Origin: Vitellaria paradoxa
Lineage: Eukaryota; Streptophyta; Magnoliopsida; Ericales; Sapotaceae
DNA: 64,000 bases
NCBI GenBank assembly: GCA_019916065.1
Contig: CM034233.1
Location: 24,873,936-24,937,935, forward strand
Reading direction: 5' to 3'
The translations under genes were made by a program, and so were the position numbers. The notes below the pieces were generated by a model. It did no database searches and was not told the origin of the DNA. It saw only the letters and a program-made list of their open reading frames with translations. Shown piece after piece: positions 37,256 to 59,321 of this stretch (position 1 is its first letter; each line of letters begins with the position of its first letter).

Positions 37256-40191
37256 TCACTGACTCGCCGGAGGAGCATCTTCGGACACGGCTGGCGAGTC
37301 AGATACAGAATCAAAAGCCTCGTAAGACGGTGACACCTCCACTCCCCGTATCTCCTCAATCATACTCACCACTTGGCTCATTTTAGGCCGTTGATCCGGG
37401 GAAGTCGAGGTGCAAGACATAGCAATCTGCAACAGTCCCACCATCTCCTCCTCGATGTCCTTGTACCTCATCAGCTCCAAATCGAAAACCTCAGCCGTCC
37501 ATTCCTCCCTCACCACCGACTGTACCCACCTGGGCAGGTCCACCACCCCCCGTAGCCCATCCCAGGCCCCACATTGTCCCCCATGGAGGGGCACTTACCA
37601 GTGAGCAGCTCCAGCAATAGGACCCCAAACGAGTACACATCGCATTTCTGGGTGATTTTTCGCGGGTCTAATGCCTCGGGGGCACGGTAGCCGTTTGATC
37701 TTGGAAGAGAAGTTGCCAGTGGTGGCGCGGAAAAGATGGAGAGTCCGAAGTCAGAGACCCGGGCGTCGCCGGCCTTGTCGAGCAGGATGTTGGTGGACTT
37801 AATGTTGCCGTGGGTGAGCCTGAGTGACCTGCATGAACTGTGAATAAAGGCCACTCCTCGGGCAGCTCCAGCGGCGATCTTGAGCCTAGTTGTCCAGTCT
37901 AGTGGGGTCCGGCCAGGTCCCCGGTTTCCTGTTGGCAAGATAAAAGCACCCATCAAATTATATACTGTCACTAATCCGAAGTGGAACACAAGAATTGACC
38001 AGGTCAGCAGCTTTAGAAAGAACAGAAAAGGGCAAGACGAAAAGTAAAGACAGCACTGTTATCTTGTGAGTTGGGTTTGCAGCTTTGTCCATCCTATTAA
38101 CAATTTCTAATTGATGGGAGAGGCAAGTGGACCCCAGAAAGGGAGACAACTTCATCTATCAATCCTCCAAACTGATACAAACTTTAAATCTTGGCATTTG
38201 GAAAAGATCAAAATGGCTCAATTGACATTCTAGTAGGCATAAAAATACAGAGCTGAACAACAGCTAGCATCCAAATATGGGTTAAAAATGGCTTCAGCAC
38301 AAGAATTTCATGGGACCTACCAAGGAAGCCAAAGCTGTATGACTATCCATGACCCAAATTCCCACCTGAGACCAATGCTTACAAAAGAAAGATTCGAATC
38401 CATGTGATCATAACCGCAACCCCATCAAAATCTTTTCCTTTTTGTTTTTGGCTTGACATATACATATACAATTACATTAATTAATCAACCTCTCAAAAAT
38501 TGTACTCACTACTAAGCAGATGATGGGTTACAAATGCCCAATCCCTAAATTATTGCCTACCAGTTGGATTCATTGAATTTCATTCATTTTGAGTCTAGGA
38601 GTTTCTCATAATAAAGATATCATATCCATTCTTTTTGAATCACTAGTAGTCACAATAAATACTGAGTAAATAGTTTTTGTGACCCCATGTGACCATCCAA
38701 TAATCACCTCACCAACCGAACCAAACTCCAAATTCAATACCTAAAAGACAAATATATATATATATATATATATGTACACACACATGCTGTAAGAATCCAC
38801 TCGACTATTAAACAGCAAAGAGAGCAGAAGATTAAACAAAACATACCGTGAAGAAGCCAGAACAAGTTTCCATTAGGCATGTAATCGTGGACCAGCAGCT
38901 TCTCATCTCTAGCGAAGTAATAAGCCTTCAGGCTGACCACGTTGGGATGGCGGAGCCTCCCCAAGACCTCCATGTGCTGCTCGAACTCGCGCCTTCCGTT
39001 GATCATAGCGTCCTTCAGCCGCTTGACGGCGACCACGTTGCCGTCATCGAGCACCGCCTTGTATGCCGTCCCGAATCCGCCTTTACCCAGCATCTCTGCT
39101 GATGCTCGGAGCAGGTCTTCAAGCTCGAACCTCTTCGCCCCCTCGAAGAACACCATCCGGCCCCTCTCGTGCCCGGGTTGGGTCGGGTACGGGCTTGAAG
39201 AGTAGACGATCTTCTCACCCTCCAGGATTTGGGATCCCTTGCCTTGCCGTATTTTTCCGGCGTAGTAACAGTACAAGAGCAGGGACACGATGGCGAGGAC
39301 CAACACGTCGCCGAGTATGATGGCGATTATTGCCAGTGTGCTTATCTTGCCTGCGCCGGCGTGGCGAAGACTTCCCGACTTAGGAGGCGCAGTGTTCCCC
39401 GGCATTGAGCTCGGCGAGGAGGACACTACCGGCGTCGGGTTACTGCCGCCGGGGCCCACAGGAGAGGCGATGGCTCCGGATGATCCGGGTCTGGATGGGT
39501 CACTGGAGACGCTCTTACACTCCGCCAGAGGCGAACCGCAGAGGACCGGGTTGTGGGCGAATGCGGATTCGGGGAAACCCGAGAGGGATTTAGGTATTTC
39601 GCCGGCGAGTCTGTTACCGGATACATTGAAGTCCTGCAGATTCGGCAAGTCTAGCTGCGAGATAGATCCCGAGAAGTGATTCTCTTCCAGTCTAAGAGTG
39701 AGTAGGTGTGTCAGATGGCTGACTGTCGCCGGAATCTGACCGGACAAGTTGTTGTAAGACAAATCAAGCCTGTACAGTCGAAACAGCGACATAGTAGACG
39801 CCGGAAACTCACCGGAAAACTCATTGTACGAAAGAAAGAGAAGCTTCAGAGCAGTGAGGTTGCCTAGATCAGGAATCGAACCCGAGAGGCGGTTTCGCTT
39901 AAGACTGAGAACCCTAAGCTGGGTCAGCGTGGTCAGCGGCTGGAATGTACCGTGCAGGTCCAGGCCTTCGAGGACGAGTCTCGAGACTCGGTTCTTCAGA
40001 CACCACACGCCGTCCCAAGTGCAAGGATCTGTGGATTTATTCCATGAGTGGAGCTTATTGGATGGGTCCGAAGCCGCTTTGAACGCCAATAGAGGTTCCA
40101 TGTCTGGACTTGAAGAAGCTCGGAGGAGAGAGAAATGGAGGACGAAGAGAGAGAGAAGAACATATAACTTCGCCATTTTTGCTCTGCACAC
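37256..40191 (-). CDS. LRR receptor-like kinase, LRR-III type (At1g68400-like), one frame break
   Basis: A plasma-membrane receptor-like kinase in two exons, 40191-38847 and 37928-37256, joined in phase through a GTATGT donor and a CAACAG acceptor. Start Met1 or Met6 (MAKLYVLL). Order: signal peptide (about 1-25), LRR N-terminal cap with CTWDGVWC, about five leucine-rich repeats (70-205), a Ser/Pro-rich stem, a membrane segment (about 283-309), [20 protein letters not shown] with the glycine loop near 369-374, and VAVK with Lys390. Exon 2 gives the catalytic loop as HGNIKSTN in place of HRDLKxxN, an intact DFG, then APEALDP and [15 protein letters not shown]. The loop suggests a weak or non-catalytic kinase, common in this subfamily. 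The frame breaks at a run of six C (37546-37551), where a seventh would restore [16 protein letters not shown]; the remainder to the stop is intact. Subfamily assignment is from remembered homology. Confidence 0.92.
37929..38846 (-). other. RLK intron
   Basis: A 918-bp intron between the kinase N-lobe exon and the exon carrying the catalytic loop. It contains an AT microsatellite at 38754-38773. No other feature was recognised. Confidence 0.85.
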
Positions 40192-41230
40192 AGTGAGAGA
40201 GAGAGGAGCTGAAGAGTCGAAGACAGTCTATACTCTGTGGACTCAAGAGGATGTGTGTTGGGCTGCTGGTAATTTCTCGTGTTTTATCTAGAGGGGTTAC
40301 TGAAAAGCATGTACTGCAATTGGGCTGTTAGTAAAAGACAGACGTGGCCTTGCCTCTTGAGAACATTGACAATGACAAAAGAATGACTTTCCGTACATTC
40401 GGTCTACGTTTCTCGTGCAGGCTCCGTTTTAGCGGCAAAATAATTATTAAAAACGACGAAAAATATTGACTAATTTTAATAATTATTTATTTTTTTATGT
40501 TATCACACAAATTACGAATTTATAATTCATATCATTTTTAACAACGTTTAGAATTATAAAAAATACAAAACTTTATAATCTCTATAAACATAAATTACGA
40601 TACTATAAAAATTAAATTATTTACTCAGTGCATAAAATATGAGATATTAATTTTTATAATTTTATATAATTTTAAACATATTTTTTATCTTATTTATTTT
40701 ATTTTTTATTATTCTAAATACACACATATAAGAAAGATTTCAAGAGTTGTGGTGTATAAATTGGCTACTGAAGCTGAAGTGTAAAAATAAAGGATTGACA
40801 TATATATTATTAAATCACTTAATAAGAAAGTGTTGGAATTCTAAAAAAAATTAAAAATAATTAAAAATTAAGGTTAAAGTGGTATAAAAATAATATAGTA
40901 AAATTTGATTAAAGAAATAAATTTTTTTTTTGAAGTTTTATCTTTTAAAAAAATTTAGAATTTCAATCAAAACTTTGTTTCTTTCTTTCGCTTGGAAATG
41001 GGTGAATTCCCAAAGTGCAAAGTTTTAAAAATTTTCTTAAACTTAAATTGGTGTAAATAATTTTTTTAAATAAAGAAAAAAATTATTTTATTTTTGTATA
41101 AATTACCTTTCTTCTATCAATAATTAACTAATTATAAATAACTATTCTTAATGTTTGAAATTTAACTTACATAGCTTATTTTAAAGAATTTGTCACAACT
41201 AAATATTTCTATCAATCTTGCCATCAATAT
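40192..41230. other. RLK upstream region and AT-rich DNA
   Basis: About 250 bp of mixed composition, with GA-rich leader sequence next to the RLK start, presumably hold the promoter. Beyond about 40430 the sequence is AT-rich, with a MITE-like stretch (about 40540-40720) resembling 43239-43385. Confidence 0.4.
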
Positions 41231-41233
41231 TAA

Positions 41234-41381
41234 GGGTTTGTTTGACGTGATAAAAAAGGGATAAAATGAAATAATTTGTGAGTTTGTAATTCATACAGTG
41301 AGATAAAAAAATGAATAATTTTAGATATTTTCAGATATTTTTAAAATTTTTTCAATATTTTTTAGTACGCTAAATACATCC
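41234..41381. mobile_element. Tourist-like MITE with TAA duplication (148 bp)
   Basis: The left end GGGTTTGTTTGACGTG and the reverse complement of the right end GGATGTATTTAGCGTAC form the TIR. TAA flanks both sides (41231-41233 and 41382-41384). It is internally related to the elements at 25314 and 36895. Confidence 0.75.
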
Positions 41382-41746
41382 TAAATAGAAAATAGCGTGG
41401 TTGCATGAGAAAATTATGTAAGTTGTCTCTTTACCCGTATAGACTGTATAATTTGTCTAAAACACCCTTAATATCTTTAAAAGTTAAAAAAAAATAAAAA
41501 AATTGGCCAATGTGCAAAGAGAATAATTGATAAAAGAAAACTACCTGTTTCTCATTTTCCTTTTTTTTAATCTAAAAAATCTAACAAAAAATACTTTCCC
41601 TCAAAAATTGTTTTAATATTAGAAAAATGGTCTCCAAAACATATTTTTAAACTATATTATGAATTTTACTTTATAATTCAAAAACTGTTGAGCAATTATA
41701 TTCAAAATTTGATTTTTTACAAGAGAAATGTTTAAAAGAATATATA

Positions 41747-41903
41747 GGATTCGTTTGGAACAAAAAAAAAAAAACTAAAAAATTGCAAAAAATTTTAAAA
41801 ATTTTCAAATCTGTTCAATCAAATTTTACCACCTATCATTTTTACATCACATCAACCCTACTTTTTGATTTTTTTGATTTTTTGTAGGACTCCAAACATA
41901 CCC
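41747..41903. mobile_element. Tourist-like MITE with ATA flanks (157 bp)
   Basis: The left end GGATTCGTTTGGAAC and the reverse complement of the right end GGGTATGTTTGGAGTCC form the TIR. ATA is present on both flanks (41744-41746 and 41904-41906). Confidence 0.65.
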
Positions 41904-41906
41904 ATA

Positions 41907-43235
41907 GAACAATAAATAGAGTATATATATAATATTTAATAGAATATTGAGATTGATCTCAAAATCACAAAAACATCTTGGAAGATGAGACAATAAAAAA
42001 TAAAAATAATAAAAAAAAACAACAACAATAACAACAATGTTACCCAATTATTGTTGATTTGAAAATATGAGGTTGTATGATTCAGATTTTTTTAATCATT
42101 TCTTGCAATTATATTTACAAAACAATTAATTAAAATGTTAATCTAACATATCTCATTCATAAAGATGAACTAATGGTTTCAAGTTCAACTGACTCCCTCG
42201 CGTTTGGTTAGTCAAAAAAAAAAAAAAAGAGTAACATAATTGTGTATAAGTTATATGTATTAAAATTTGAATGAAAAAAATTAAAATATTTAATAAAAAA
42301 TTTATTTTTAATATTTTTTAATAAACTAAACACCCGGTTAATTGCGTTATCGAATTAGATAGGCTTGCTTTCACGGTATGCTGAATTCACGTAATATATA
42401 TATATATAAAGAATTCAATTATGGATTAAAAAATTTGAAATCATACCGGATAAGGGATAAGGCACGTGTCATAAGTATCAATTTTTGGGGGGAATTTTAT
42501 TTTGTTCTTTTGAAATTTTATTTTAAAAGTTTTGCCATTATGAATATCTGTATTAAGTTTGCTTAAATTCACTTCTCAAATAAAAACGTTTACTTCAAAA
42601 TAATTTCTAATATTTTCAAATAAATTTTCTCATGCATCATTTTTATAATTTTTACTTTTTAAAACTCCAAATGCTAGCAAATCCTTGAAGAAAAATTGAT
42701 GTCAATAAATTATTTCATTATTTATATAGTAAAGCAGGATGATTTTTGAAAATGTTTTTTTCATAAACTAAGATTTAAAGACTAAAAATTATTTTTTCTT
42801 TCATTCAATTATTGAAATCATTTTTATATTTTTAAATTCTTGTTCAATTCTTATTTTAGTAAACCACACTATCATTTATCTCACAAAACAATATAACATT
42901 TTAAATTTCACTATATTTCAATCGCGTAAATTATACGTAAAAAAAAAAATTGTCAACTTAAATTTCGTTTAATTATGGTTTGTAGAAAGTTGAACTTTTC
43001 AAATTAAAACACTATAACTTGTATTTCTTTTTATAATACTTATTAAAAATTAATTGAAGAAATATATCAGAACACATGTAATAACGGATAAGGTAAAAAT
43101 TTTGGAATAAAAAATTAAAACTCATGGATTGTAATATAACTTTTTCAATTTAAATTTTTGTTTGCAAGTTTTAACTATATAAAAATTTAATTCTAATTTT
43201 ATTTAACATAATTTAGTCACTTATTATTACTAATA
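41907..43235. other. Intergenic AT-rich DNA, nothing recognised
   Basis: A/T-rich sequence with an AT microsatellite near 42397-42408. No gene or defined repeat was seen. Confidence 0.4.
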
Positions 43236-43238
43236 ATG

Positions 43239-43385
43239 GTTTTGTTTGGAGTTAGTTAAAAAAAATATAAAACCCTGCAAACACGAATTACGATATTATA
43301 AAATTTAAATTTATTTATTACATAAAACATAAGACATTAATTTTATAATTTTATATACTTTTATACAACTCTAAACATTTAATAA
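43239..43385. mobile_element. Small MITE-like inverted element
   Basis: The left end GGTTTTGTTTGGAGTTAG and the reverse complement of the right end AAATGTTTAGAGTTG form an imperfect TIR. The inner words (CGAATTACGATATTATAAAA, CATAAGACATTAATTTT) recur at 40600-40670. Confidence 0.5.
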
Positions 43386-43763
43386 CGCATTCTACGTAAA
43401 ATATACGATTGCGATTTCCGCCGGTTACTTCCCCGTTCAGATTTGTCCTCTGTTGGGGATGATTTTCGTACTTCCAAACACGACCTTCTGACACGCGTGC
43501 CTGCTTTCCCGGATTTAGCAAACCAAATCAAGGTCATTAGAGTCCTACTGTACTGTTAACCAATATTATTATTGACCTAAACAACCCTCACTCTCCTCTA
43601 AATTTCCCCTGCCATTCAAACCGAAATCACAGCTGATGTGGGGTCTAATCTTGACGTTGGGGAGCTAATTAAGCAGGGTTATTTTAGTAAATTTTGTCTA
43701 AGTATTGCATGCTGCGCCCATTAAGGCCGGTCATTTTTTTTTTCTGGAAGTTCTCATCCGGGG

Positions 43764-43999
43764 TTGCAATGAAGGATTATTGCAACTACTCCATCAATCT
43801 TAAAACGACATTGTTTCGGTATTTTTCACTCAAAACAACACCGTTTGACTCAAAACTCTGTATTAAAATATGTCAATATTTATTGACATATTTAAATATA
43901 AAAATTTAAATGAAACGGTGTCATTTAAGTAAAAAATACGAAAATGACGTCATTTTAGAAGTATTACAGCAGTAGCAGTAAACCTCCATTGCATCCTCC
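43764..43999. mobile_element. Foldback MITE (about 236 bp)
   Basis: Nearly the whole element is an inverted repeat. The left arm GGTTGCAATGAAGGATTA ... AAAACGACATTGTTTCGGTA ... AACACCGTTT pairs with the right arm AAACGGTGTCATTTAAG ... AAATGACGTCATTTTA ... CTCCATTGCATCC. The loop centres near 43880. No clear target duplication was found. Confidence 0.65.
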
Positions 44000-44050
44000 T
44001 GAGTCAAAAGTTTTCAGCAGTGACTTGTTTTTTCTAATCATCTTTTTAAT

Positions 44051-46095
44051 ATATAAATTATACATAGACCTTCTAAACTTTTAAATAATTACACATAAAT
44101 CTCTTAACATTTGAAATTTACAATTGTCATCTTTTTTTCTGAAATATTACTAACCCCTAAACTCCTCCATTAGGATTTCAATTAAAATGATCATATCAGC
44201 CCAAAAATTTTTTCAATATGCCATATTTACCTTTAACATATATGAATGGGCTAAAATAACATTACCTCGTCTATTTTTTTTTAATATTTTTTTTTATTTT
44301 TCTTAAAAAAGAGTAGAAAAAATAAATAAATACCATTTTCTCTTCCTATTTCACTACATTAAAACGACTGTAAAACTATCTGTGAGGCCAAAAAATATCT
44401 TCCCGATCACAATATAGCATCCTAACTAGAAAATGGTATATTCTAATTAAATTGAAACTAAATAGTTTGATAGTTACATTGTATAATCACTTCACTTATT
44501 ATACTTAAGTGCAACAGGAGAAAAGATTACAGAGTGTATGCAACAAAATCACTTCTACACGGCTTCCACAGCTTACATAATCTGACATTTAATGTTAGTC
44601 AGTTACCTCTATTTTAAGTCATATCAAAATAAAACAATAGTCAAATCAGTAAAAGTATATCACACACTCTATCTATAAATACCGAAAATAAAGACAAGGT
44701 AAAGGTCTTTTTTGGCTCTTTTCTTCTCTCTCTCTCTATTTACATGAGCTTATATCTATAAGAGTTACTGACTTAAGTATCAGAGTGTCCTTGGTCAGGG
44801 ACCAACTCCTACCGCTTTATTTTATCATTTTTTACACGAAGGTCGCCACCGAGAGGGATCTCCATGAACAAGGGAGAGAGGGGATCTATAAAAAAAGAAA
44901 GTCAAAAATTTTTCCACACAGTATCAAAATGCCGAGAACGCCATTAACGTCTCAGCAAATCCTCTTCCTCCTCCTATTATCAATATAGCCTCATTTTTCT
45001 AAGTCCTCCTTCCTCTCTTATTGTCAACCACAACCGTCGCTCTACTACCTATTCTCTTCTTTTTTTATCTCCAAATCCTTCTCTACCGATCCACCTCAAG
45101 AGCAAGAAGAGGAGGTTGTCCAATCTATATCCATTGAGCTGCTTAACAATAACAAAATCCCATTGAAGACCACCTCTTTCATTTGCATTTTCTCTTATTC
45201 TCACCTAAGGTTGCTGCTATTGAGGGGGTTTGAGGGATGAAGAGAGAGAATATTTAAGAAAATAAAGAGTTACATGAAAAAAATTTATTCTTAACTTTAT
45301 CACTTATGGACCATCGAAACATTTATGTGAAGTGAGACCCATTTGAACAGCTTCACTTTGATTATTGTTATGCCTTCACTTAATCCCACCGGTACCTTGT
45401 GGGTAGATCTTAATCACAGTGATATCTATGGTTGAGGACCCAAATACGAACTCTTTCTCCACAACTCAACTTCTCAACCTCAACTTCTCTCACATTAATC
45501 TGACTGCTTTGTTGATCCTCCAAACCTTCAATCTCTCTCCTTACCTGGCCATATAGTCCTAGGGTTTTGCAAATGGGTTCTGGACATTTCGCTTCTTATA
45601 CCTTACACTGTAATGACTACACAATTGGCATTCGTATTCAAATATATGGAGAGAGATAACGAGAAAGTCTTACTTGGGCCAAAAATAAGGAAAAAATTGA
45701 TTCCAAGGAGAGAAAATGAGAAGGTTGAGTTTGAATTTAGAGAAGACGCTAGTGATGGTGTCGAATAGGATCAATTGCTGGTAACATAAACACACATAGA
45801 AGTTGCTCCTATATATAGATATATATAGTTACCTAACCACAGTTGGGACTTTGGATAAGATTTGGGAAGAACTCCTTTGAAAGAAAGAGAGAGAAGTGGA
45901 CAACGTTTATATGCCATCTTATATATTAGGGGCATAGTTTTTTGTACAATAAAATTTTAACGGAGTGAATAGTAAAAATAACTGAGGGAGTCGAATATTA
46001 GCAATATTACAAAATAAGGGAGCAATTATAAATTTCAAATGTTGAGGGATCTATGTATAATTATTCAAAAATTTAAGAGATCTAAGTGTAATTAC
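44051..46095. mobile_element. Mutator-like element, 2.05 kb, with long TIRs and 9-bp duplication
   Basis: Left terminal sequence (44051 to about 44185) and the reverse complement of the right terminal sequence (about 45955-46095) align over more than 100 bp (ATTAYACATAGAYC, CTYAACATTTGAAATTTA, AATATTRCTAA). The exact 9-mer CTTTTTAAT lies on both sides (44042-44050 and 46096-46104), the size expected of Mutator-like insertions. No transposase frame was recognised, so it is non-autonomous. The interior near 44770-44830 (AAGTATCAGAGTGTCCTTGG) resembles plant LTR-retrotransposon ends, so the interior may be composite. Confidence 0.8.
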
Positions 46096-46128
46096 CTTTT
46101 TAATGTATTGAAAAAGATTACACTCTTT

Positions 46129-48370
46129 TAGGGGTGTTAAAAAAATAGAACAATCTGAAAATCAAACAAATTTGGTTATTTTAATTCAGATTAGTTTATA
46201 TAGTATTTTTAGTTTGATTTTAGGTTAAAAAATTAACAAATTGATATTTTTAATTCTATTCTCTAGTTAGTAATACTCACTCAAACCAAACTGAACTTGA
46301 ATAAAAATAATCCCATTTGAACCATCTCAAAAAATAATATATAAGTATTGTATAATAAATTTCCTCATTTTCTCTATATTTGTCATCTAACTATACCTTT
46401 TGAAAGTAATTTTGTTCTAGAATAATGCTATTGTAGCGGCACTCTACCATCATACGCATTCACTTCTTCTTACAGAATTGTTATCTGTAGCAACAGTTTA
46501 TAAACCTTCTTAGTAAGGGAATGGGTTTAGACACATATATGTTTTTAAATAATAAATGTGTAATAAATGGATCTGACTTAAAAAAATCCAACTTAACTTG
46601 AATTGATATAATCGAAAATAAATTTAATTTAAAATAAATTTGATCTAACTTGAATTCATCTAAACTAAAATTTGAATCGATGATGATATTTTTAATTTAG
46701 TTTGGTTTAATTCTACTTTAAAATCGATTTGATTTTGAATCTAAATTTTAAGAATAAAAAAGGTCAATTCAATTATAAATCAAGTATAAATTTAAATCAA
46801 ATCCACCTATTCACATCCACGCACTTCCTCATGCAAAAGTTGAAACATCAAAGCCTTCGTTCGCACTTTTTGGGTGCGTGAGGAGCCTACAAAGCATAGG
46901 AGCACATAGCCTTAGCAATGGTCACGAAGGAGGCAGAAGGAATGGGGTACACTTTTGGAGTACTTTAGGTGTTTCATTTATTAATAATGAGCGAATCGCA
47001 CATTATTGGGAAGTTCTTATTCTAAAGTGAGGGGTAATCATTTGGTCCAAGGGACAACGAGAGGAAAAGTTTAGTGTTCATTAGACCATATGAGCATTGA
47101 ATGCTTGACACAAATTTTCATAGGCAAAAAGGATATGCTCTCCATGTGGGGGGCAGTTCTGGAATTAAAGAGATTCCGCAACATTTTTTAATGCATGGGT
47201 TTGGAAGGAAATGCAAAAGTATTTTGACTGGGAGCGTTATGGCAACTGGGCCGACAATAAATTAAAATTAATTAGAGGAAGGCGCCTGTCCCAAAATTAT
47301 AAACACTTGTATTTTCTAAAATTAGAAATAAAATATACTTGACTAGTATCTTTATATATTATTTTTTATTTGAAAAAAACTTTTATCTAAAATTACGAGG
47401 ATCTTCCATAACTATCTAAAATTCACTCTTCATGAAAATTGAGTTATTGTGAATTTAAGGTATGATGTTAGACTGTTTTTGAACCATTTGAGCCTATTAG
47501 CATTATTTTTTTTTCAAAAATATTTTTAGGAGCCATTTTGAGCATTTGCGAAAATTCAAATTGAAATTCTTTTTCCTTTGATGGCCTTTGTGATGACCTT
47601 AGAGCTAAAATGAACATATTCCCTCCATTTCCTTGCTTGGAGAGCTTAGAAGTACTGAATAGAAATTCAGAAGGATTGAATGAATGTCAATGTTTATATT
47701 GCCAATTGAGGAGAATTATTCATGAAAGAGGGCCTGCCAGAACTCTTGGGAGAAAAGACGTGAGTATTGGATGGTAACTTAATTGGTAAAATTGAGTTTT
47801 GTTTTTTAATGATTACTTGTTCGAATATTTCGAGAATCACTCGAAAGTTTATTTCGTTATTAATTTCAAATTTTGTTCGAATATCTTGATAATCATTAAA
47901 AGTTTACTTTGTTATTAATTTCAAATTTTAAAGATTAGTCGAAATACACTTAAATTAGTTTAAATATCCTTAATATTGAGAGAGAGAAAGAGGGGGACGA
48001 AAGGCCTGACTAAGAAGGATTTGAAATGACAATCCTAACCTTCCTTAAATAACTGTATAATAGCATTGTGTAATAAAATAACATTGTAATATTTTTTTTT
48101 CCTCCCCCAAAAATGATGGTCATCTCTGCCATCTCATTTAGTATTTTATTAATTGCAGTAGATATAAGATTATGATAGTATAACATTATTTCTAATTTTA
48201 TTTTGTTACAATAACTTGTTCTTGTCCAACTTAAGACGTATGTATCAATATTTTAGAGTTCATATTAGTCCAACCAATTGAACCAATTAATCTGTGATTC
48301 AATCTTCAAAACAGGTCGGGTTATAACTCAAATCAATTATAATAAATTAAGAATCGGCATAAAATCGTTA
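46129..48370. other. Intergenic DNA with hAT-like start and a small tandem duplication
   Basis: TAGGGGTGTTAAAAA near 46129 resembles plant hAT termini and leads into AATTYRGTTTGATTT-type words up to about 46330, and again at 46600-46800. At 47817-47930 a 55-57-bp unit (TTCGAATATTTCGAGAATCA ... TTATTAATTTCAAATTTT) is present twice in tandem. No gene was recognised. Confidence 0.4.
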
Positions 48371-48381
48371 AAAATTATTTA

Positions 48382-48925
48382 AGGTACCATTTGGAATGCT
48401 AATAAACTTCAAAAAATTCCATAAAACTTCAACAATTTCTGTAAATCACTAAAATTCTCTATCACATTTTTACTTGTTATCACCTTTATAATTTCAAAAA
48501 ATTTCAATATTTCGTCAAGAAAATGAAAAATTTAACAAGATTAACCAAATGCAAATTTTTTTTTTTTTTTTTTTTACAATCATATTCTTTACGTCGAAAA
48601 TTTTTTTAACGAGTATCATTGTCGCTTATTTATCTCATTTTTTAAATCCGTTAGAACAATTTAGATAAACCGTTCTAACAGTTTACCCGTATATAATCCT
48701 TTAAAACGGATTTGGAAAACCGTTTTAACAAATTTGACACCGTTCAGAGAGAGAATAAGTATTTCTTTTGAATCCGTTAAAATAGATTTAGAAAATCATT
48801 CTAACAGTTTTGACACTGTTCATCTCCAAAAAAATACAATTTAAAGAAACACCAAACCCCTTAAATACCAAAAATCACGTTTTTTCTTTCTTTTTTTTTT
48901 TTTTTTTTCATTCCAAACGCTACCT
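48382..48925. mobile_element. MITE with TIR AGGTAxCxTTTGGAATG
   Basis: The left end AGGTACCATTTGGAATG and the reverse complement of the right end AGGTAGCGTTTGGAATG match at 15 of 17 positions. The internal stretch TACAATCATATTCTTTAC, then GTCGAAAATTTTTTTAACGA, then GTATCATTGTCGCT recurs inside the foldback element at 61327-61872. It is about 544 bp, with imperfect flanking bases. Confidence 0.65.
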
Positions 48926-49244
48926 AAATAAATCGTCCACATAAACCGTTTAGGATTATTTAACTCACATTTGCTCCTAACTATTAAATTGTACAACTTG
49001 AGTACAAAAGAGTGAATCCTCTTGCAATTGTACTCAAAGGGCACAAATCTTAAACCTAGAGCAACTGCCCTACGAGAACCAAATAACCCTCACCAGCCAA
49101 GATAAGGGGATTTTAGTATAATTTTAAGAGTTAGAAATTATATTTTTAATTTCTAAATTTTTATAGAATTGTATTTTCAATTTCAATTTTTTAAAAATTC
49201 ATCCAATGAATGAAAAATATAACTTCAACTCCTACACTCCACTT

Positions 49245-49665
49245 GGCAACATCTCACTCTATGAATTGATTTCATTCTAAAATAAAATTTGATTTGTTTT
49301 AATTTAATTTGATATATAAAATTTGATTCTTGGAACACATTTTAAATTTAATAATGGAATTAATTTACTTTTAGTGAAATACTAAGTTTGACCATATGAA
49401 TACAAAGTAAAAAATATGATAAATATTATATAAGAAGATAAATTTGTCAATTTATTTAGATCACTTAATAAAATAATGAATTCTCATCAAATTCTATTGT
49501 TTTGGATTGAATTTCAAATTCTATAAAACACTTAAAATTTAAGTTATGAAATGAAATCAAATTCAACTCATAAAATTTTATTTTTGTTCTAAACATAAGA
49601 ATTGATGAAAATTTTTAGCAAATACAATTAAATCCCATCAAATCCACCATTTCAAACAGAGCATT
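49245..49665 (-). mobile_element. Dispersed MITE family A, copy 2
   Basis: The reverse complement of the repeat at 18519-18900, including AATTCTCATCAAATTCTATT and TTAAATCCCATCAAATCC near the end. Its edge lies near CATTTCAAACAGAGC. Confidence 0.65.
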
Positions 49666-49984
49666 AAAGTCGTATTTCAACTTCAGTACCCTCAATCCAA
49701 GTTATTAAGACTTTCTAAGCCTTTAAGGCAAATCGAAGTTCCCGCAATATAACCATGACTACACAACAATACTAAAAAATGATGAACAGATAAAGAACTA
49801 CTGGCAAGGATTAGGTGAATCCATCTCTTCATATACGCTTGAACTCAAAGTTATTTTACTTTCAATTATTGCATATACATTTTGGCGCAACACACTATTA
49901 AGCAATTACATTACCTAGAATAATAGGGATTGTAAAAGAATGACTGAAGAAAAATTAAGGTACAAAAATACAAAAAGAAGATAA

Positions 49985-59321
<9,337 letters not shown>

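Noticed and set aside
38848..40291. Several plus-strand open frames opposite the RLK exon
   Set aside because: They mirror the GC-rich kinase and LRR coding sequence; none has its own homology.
44785..44988. 67-codon open frame inside the Mutator-like element
   Set aside because: No recognised domain; its beginning overlaps an LTR-end-like sequence, so it is probably not a captured gene.
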